NCBI GenBank assembly: GCA_027858455.1
Contig: JAQICQ010000004.1
Coordinates: forward strand, 1 to 9,134
Length of the DNA stretch: 9,134 bases
Direction: 5' to 3'
Source: Elusimicrobiota bacterium
Lineage (GTDB): Bacteria; CG03; SLGR01; JAGXOG01
Position numbers and translations under genes: made by a program. This document shows, one piece after another, positions 1 to 6,200 of the stretch. The notes below the pieces were generated by a model. That model was not told the DNA's origin, made no database searches, and saw nothing but the letters and a program-made list of their open reading frames with translations. Positions within the stretch are counted from its first letter, which is position 1; each line of letters begins with the position of its first letter.

Positions 1-267
1 GGTACGGGAGAAGATACCTCGCCCGGTATTTGGACAGCATTGACTTTAAGGATCAAGAACAAAGACACGACAAACTACTGGTCAGGCAGCGGATGGGTTC
101 CCGATTCAAATAATTGGCAGAGCGCAACTGTTTATACTTCAAGCTGGACATATTCGGGTGTAAACTGGGTATCGGGTTATGAATATCTTGTTGAAGCATA
201 CGCAACGGATAAAGCCGGAAATTCGGAAAGCGTGAACAGTTATACTTTTCTATATGATAATGAAATC
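1..267 (+). repeat. Type A module 1 (N-terminally cut by window edge)
   Basis: Residues 1-89. The YWSGSGW signature is at 76-96, and the DKAGNSE strand and YTFLYD linker close the module. The N-terminal edge strand lies outside the window. The stretch YTSSWTY (136-156) also occurs in module 8 at 2608-2628, hinting that modules 1 and 8 are closer relatives than their spacing suggests. Confidence 0.8.
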
Positions 268-3200
268 CCGGCATCTTTAGTATCTCAGCCCGCAGACGGG
301 AGTTATAAAAATTCCATGGCTAATGTAACCGGTAATGCAGAGGATACTACCTCAAATATAAGAATATCTACTGTAAATGTAGTTGAAGTTGCCTATAAAG
401 GTCTGACTGCGCCTAATACCGGTTACTATGCAGGCGCTTCACCGTGGGTAAGTAAGACGCCTCAATGGTATAATGCAAGTTATAGCCCGGTAACTCTCGC
501 GTGGCAGGCTGACGTTAATCCTTTTGTGGGAAAAGATAATCCTGAAGACGGCAACTATATGGTTATACCAAAAGCTCAGGATTATGCGGGAAATACAGAG
601 GTAGCTTATGATACAGCTACATTTACCTGGGACCTGACAAAACCGACTTTTACTGTAATATCGCCTTCAACGGGGGCAATTATAAGAACTCTTTCGGTAA
701 ATTATCGTAATTCAGAAGAACTAAACGCGGGGAAATTAGTTTTTACGGCAGAAACTTCAAGCAATACCGAAGTTGCCGGCTCGACAGATACGTGGCATAG
801 TATGACTTCCGGAGAGAAAAATCAGGGAGAGCATACAACAACATCGTTTAACGACCCCTTAACAGACGGCAACAGATACACCCTTCAGCCGGCCGGTGAC
901 GACCTTGCGGGAAATTCCGACAACGGAAGTTATATATATACCGGAATTCTTTATGACGCCACGCCTCCGGTATCTTATGTGACTTATCCCGATAAGAGTT
1001 TTCATTCGGATGTTTCTCAAATATCAGGTACTTCTTCCGACCCCGAACCGGGATCCGGCGGCATAACTTCGGGGATTTCTTCGGTTAAAATAACTATAAA
1101 ATCTACGACTACCGGAAAATACTGGGACGGTTCGGCATGGTCAGGCACCGAGGAGTTCCTTACTGCGACTTTAAGTGTGGCCAATACTTTCTGGTATTAT
1201 GATATGGCAGTGGACACTTTTACAAACGGAAGAGAATACGAGATAACTTCAAAATCATTTGATAATGCCGGAAGCACTCAAACAACTCCCGACATGATAT
1301 CATTTATTTACGATGAATCGCTGCCGTCTGTATCAGTAACAAATCCATCTGCAGAGCAGCACTACAGGTCTATTACTTCCTTTGCGGGAAATGCGGACGA
1401 TGATAAAGAGCTTGATTATGTTGAAATAAGGATTTCATCGGGTTCTACATATTGGGACGGCTCCGGCTGGACGGGTTCGGAAACCTGGCTTACGACGGAT
1501 AATAATACCTGGGCATATTCTTCCGGACCGTCTGCGGGAGACCTCGGCACAGGAGCAACCTACAAAGTCCGGGCAAGAGCATACGATACGGCGGGCAACG
1601 AGCAGCTCTCCGCCGAGATAACTTTTTACGGCGACGTTACAGATCCCGTAACAAAATCTGTCATACCGGCCGGCGAGGCGGCGTATAGTTATGATTTCTA
1701 TAATCTCTCTTATCTCATAAATAATAATCTTTCGGGAACGGCGTCCGATTCAGGCGCCGGAATAGACAAGGTTGAATTTACACTGCAGAACGAAAATATT
1801 TCTGGAAACTATTATGACGGCAGCGATTTTAATTCCGGTTCGCTTGTATGGATTAGTGCATCAGGCACGACGGATTGGTACAAAATTATCTCTACTGATG
1901 TCTGGGATAACGGCGGTAAGTATGAACTTATAGCCCGCGCGGAAGACGCTGCTCTTACTGAAAGTGGGAGTACCGGAAATTACGATTTAATATTAAGCAC
2001 GGCCCACCTGCAGTGCGATTTTGACGCCCCGATGACTTCAGTGATTTATCCTTCCGACAGTTCGGCGCTAAACGAAAAGCCAACTGAAAATGACGGCAAT
2101 ACAGCAATAAGCGGAGATGCAGAGGATTTTCCGGCGGTAAATTCGGGTCTTGCCCAAGTTAAAATAGCCCTTCGCCGCGGTGACGGTGATTACTGGACAG
2201 GTGTAGGATGGGGTGTATTAGGTCCCTCATCGTGGAAAGATGTTACGCCAGACCCGGGGCTTGATGCATGGAAGAAAAACTTTGATCCGGCGGCTTTTCC
2301 GATTGAGGATACATATAGAATTTATACAAAAGCAAAAGATAATGCTTCTTCCGAAGAGGCGGTATCCTTGAAAGCAACATTTAAATACGATGTTACCGCT
2401 CCGACATCAACTGTAACATATCCTGTTGATAACGATTATTATACAACCGGAGACGGTGTAGATACTAAAGTTTACGGCGGTTATGATATGGGGGATTTCA
2501 GCGGAGTAACTTTAGTTGAAATTAAGATATCCTCGGGGTCGTACTATTGGACGGGGTCCTCCTGGACGACAACAAATATGTATTCAAATACGCCCGCGAC
2601 TCTTTATACCTCGTCATGGACTTACGATACTTCGGCTATTACATTAAACGATGCGGTTTCATATAGTGTGACTTCAAAGGTGACAGATGATGCGTCAAAT
2701 ATTGAAACGGCGCCGGTTCCTGTTTCATTTACTTATGATACCACAAAACCGGATACGACAGTAAGTGTTCCCCAAAATAATCTTACTTACGAATATATGA
2801 ATACTGTCTCGGGGACAGCAGGTGACGCAGTAAGCGGTATAACAACCGCCGGCGGCGGGCAGGTAGATGTGCTCATAAAGAGAAATTTCGGCAATTACTG
2901 GTCCTGGGATTTTTCCGGTTCTACCTGGACGTTGGCGGATTCATGGGAAACCGCGACACTTTCAGCAGGGGACTGGTCGCTGGATTCATCAACTATACCT
3001 TGGGCGGACGATAAAAATTACAAGGTACAGACCCGGGGAACGGACAATGTAGGGATACTTGAAACATCTTTGCCATCGGCAATATTTAAATATGTAAAAC
3101 CGGCTACACATCTTACTATAATTGATATGCCTACTTCAGTTACCGCGGGCGATTCAAATGTTATAACAGTCCGAGCTTTAAATGAAGATAGCAATATTGC

Positions 3201-6200
3201 TACGGCCTACTCTTCAACGGTAACTTTTACTTCCGACGACGGGAAATCGGATTTTCCGGTTAATTATCATTATACCACAACTGACGCGGGAGAGCATGTC
3301 TTTGCGGGAGAGCCGGTGATTCTAAGAACCGCGGGCAGTTTCTATATCCAGGTTTCTGATAATGAAAACGGCGACATCACTCCGGATTCGATTAATGTAG
3401 ATGTTGACTGGGGCGGAGTATCAAAATTTGTAATAGACCCGATAACTATCAGCGACCCGTCAACGGCAGGGGTCCTACAATCTCCGAAAGTTACGGCTTA
3501 CGATGAAATTTTTGCGCCTAACGGTAATATTGTAAAAGACTATGACGGAGATGTAGAGTTCTTATCTACTGATGGCACGATGAGCAAGGGCAATGGTCTG
3601 CCGTCTAACTATACGTTTACAACCGATGAAGACGGTGTTCATACGTTTAATTCCGGCGGTGGAGAACTTTTTATGAAATCAACCGGCACCTATAATATAA
3701 CGGTCCGTGATGTTTCAACGCCAACTATAACAGGCCAGATAACGGGTATTGACGTCAACCCTGGAGCCCTGTCCGGATTTAGGGTTACAGGTCTTCCTGA
3801 TCCGTATACTGCCGGAACTTCTACAAGCATAAACGTAGAAGCAGAAGACCAATTTTCTAACAGAAAGACCGACTATGCGGGTACCATTCAGTTTATAACG
3901 GGAGACGGCCACGCATCTTCCGAGCTGCCTTCTAACTATATTTTTACTACTATAGGAGGCGCAGCCGATGATGGGCTTCATCAATTTAATGGCACTACAT
4001 CGACCAATACCGTAACGCTCGTTACAGCTGGACCGCAGTATGTGAGAGTGGAAGATACAATTTCGCTTAAAAAAGGAACGCAGACCGTTACCGTTGAGGC
4101 TGCTGTATCAGATCATTTCGAGGTAACAATGACTACAAATGTTACTGCGGGCGTCTCGAAAGATGTTACCGTAAAAGCAGTGGATACTTACGGAAACCTG
4201 CAGACCGGATATGACGGTGAGCTTGTAAGTTTCACGTCGGATAATTCAAACTATACAACTGACGGAAACGGCACGGTTAATAGCGGAGAAGAAACTTTTA
4301 CAACATGGATAACATTAAAAGCTGCGGTGGCCTCATGTTATCTAAAAGCCGCCGACGCTGACAGTAGTCCAAATATAGAAGGCCAGCAAAGTGGCATCAA
4401 AGTTACGGCAGATAATGCTACCCAGCTGACAATTTCCAATATGTCGTCAGAGGTGGATGCCGGAGCCGCAAATGTCATTACTATAAATGCCAAAGACCAA
4501 TATAATAATATAGATGTCTCTTTTAATTCTACGGTAACATTTCATACCGGAGGAACAGACACCTCGGCAACAGTTGACGGGTTTGTCGTGCCTTCGACAA
4601 AGACAATAACTTCGGGCGCTGTAGTTGCAAATGTTAAATTTATTACCGCGGGAACAGGAAGAGAGTTATGGGTATATGCCGCGGGAGTAAGTTCGGCCTC
4701 AAAGACAAATATTAAAGTTAATCCTGCCACAGCCGATTCATTTCAGGTGGTTCTGCCTGATTTGACCGGCGGCGCGGTAACGGACGACAAAGCCATGGAT
4801 ATGGTGGTAACGGCCCTGGATCAATACGGCAACACCGCTAAAAACTATTATTCTACAGTAACCTTCTCCTGCGACGCTGATAACTTCTCACTGCCTTCGG
4901 ATTACATATTTAACTCCACAACGGATCAGGGGGTTCATACTTTTACGGGCGGAATAACAATTTATTCTACAAATACAGGCGCCGGCTGGAGTGTAAACGC
5001 CGAGGATTTTAATAATGCCGCAATAAACGGTTCAAAGACCGGCGTTAAAGTTCTTCTTCCGCCGTCTTCAACTATTACGATGCCGCTGTCAAACTCAAGA
5101 TATTATCAGTTACCGATTGCTTCGGGAACAGTTCTGCCTCATGATTCAAGCTATGCGACGGTGACGGATGTGAGGATGTCTTTAAAATGTGATGATACAG
5201 TAGGTCCTGCCGGCAGAGTAACTCAATACTGGCGCGGCGGTGTTTCGTGGGGCGCCGAGAAATGGCTGGCTACACCGTTTACGGCAAGCGCAGGGACATG
5301 GACAAGAGTTCAGGGTAGCGGAGACCTTCCGACATGGACGGTTAATGCCGACGGCAACGCCAAGTATTATTTTAAGATAAAAAGTTATGATACTCTCTAC
5401 GGCACAGAGACTACAAAAGGGCCGTTTATGTTTATTATAGATACCGGTAAACCAGATACACTTATAGAGACACCCGCTGATGGAAATAATTATGCTTCAA
5501 TAAATACAATTGACGGTACGGCTTCTGACCCCGGAGGCAGTGATATCAGTTCGGTAATAACTAAAGTTGAGATACAGATAAGTTATTTAGATGTCGCGAC
5601 TACTTATTATTATGATGCCGCGGGTTCTACTTTTACTTCCTCCAAATGGATAAACGCTGTGGCTTCTGACGGTAATTATGATTTGGAAAGTGAAAACTGG
5701 TACTGGGATTCTTCGGGTATCTCCTGGAAGAGCAATCAGGATTATACCATTAAATCCAGGACGTATGACAATACCGGCAACGCCGAAATTACCTATGACG
5801 AAATTACGGTTACTTACGATACCGGTGTGCCGGATTCTGATATAGACAGTCCCGCTGACGGTGCCGTGTCAGACAGTCTTTCTCAAATTGGCGGTACTGC
5901 CGAAGATACTCAGGGCATAGGTTATGTTAAGGTGAGAATAAGAAGAGGGGCGGGAGAATACTGGGACGGTTCAGGATGGGTAGCAGAGACATGGCTTTCA
6001 GGAGCTTCAGGTTCCTGGGGGAATTCATCTGTAAACTGGACATTTAGTATTCCGGGCAGCCCGTTTACACAGGATACAACATATTACTTTACTTCCCGTT
6101 CTACCGATACCGCCGGCAATACAGAGACTGCTTTAACCGAGAGAGAATTTATTTATGATACAACAAATCCGACAACGACTGTAACAAATATTTCAAACGG

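Larger units (their letters stand above)
967..4419 (+). repeat. Super-repeat copy 1: ten-module block (six A, four B)
   Basis: This block of ten modules (six type A, then four type B) matches 5452-8973 slot by slot and in the same order. Measured offsets between paired module starts are 4485, 4506, 4524, 4515, 4503, 4503, 4494, 4533, 4521 and 4524 bases, so the copies stay in register with small indels only. Paired slots share features that neighbouring modules in the same copy lack. If the copies are directly tandem, the unit also includes two more B modules and one A module (4420-5451), giving a period of about 1,500 residues. The left edge near 967 is where correspondence stops: upstream modules here are A, A, C, while upstream of copy 2 they are B, B, A. 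Confidence 0.85.

Noticed and set aside
53..274. Antisense open frame of 73 codons
   Set aside because: It lies on the minus strand wholly inside the frame-1 repeat gene. Its translation has no recognisable domain, and the + strand shows clear module conservation here.
3715..3984. Antisense open frame of 89 codons
   Set aside because: Minus-strand shadow of modules B2 and B3, with a TTG start. The sense translation is strongly conserved against 8236-8499, which explains the sequence.
4542..4730. Antisense open frame of 62 codons
   Set aside because: Minus-strand shadow of module B5, with a GTG start. There is no independent support such as a motif, promoter or spacing.
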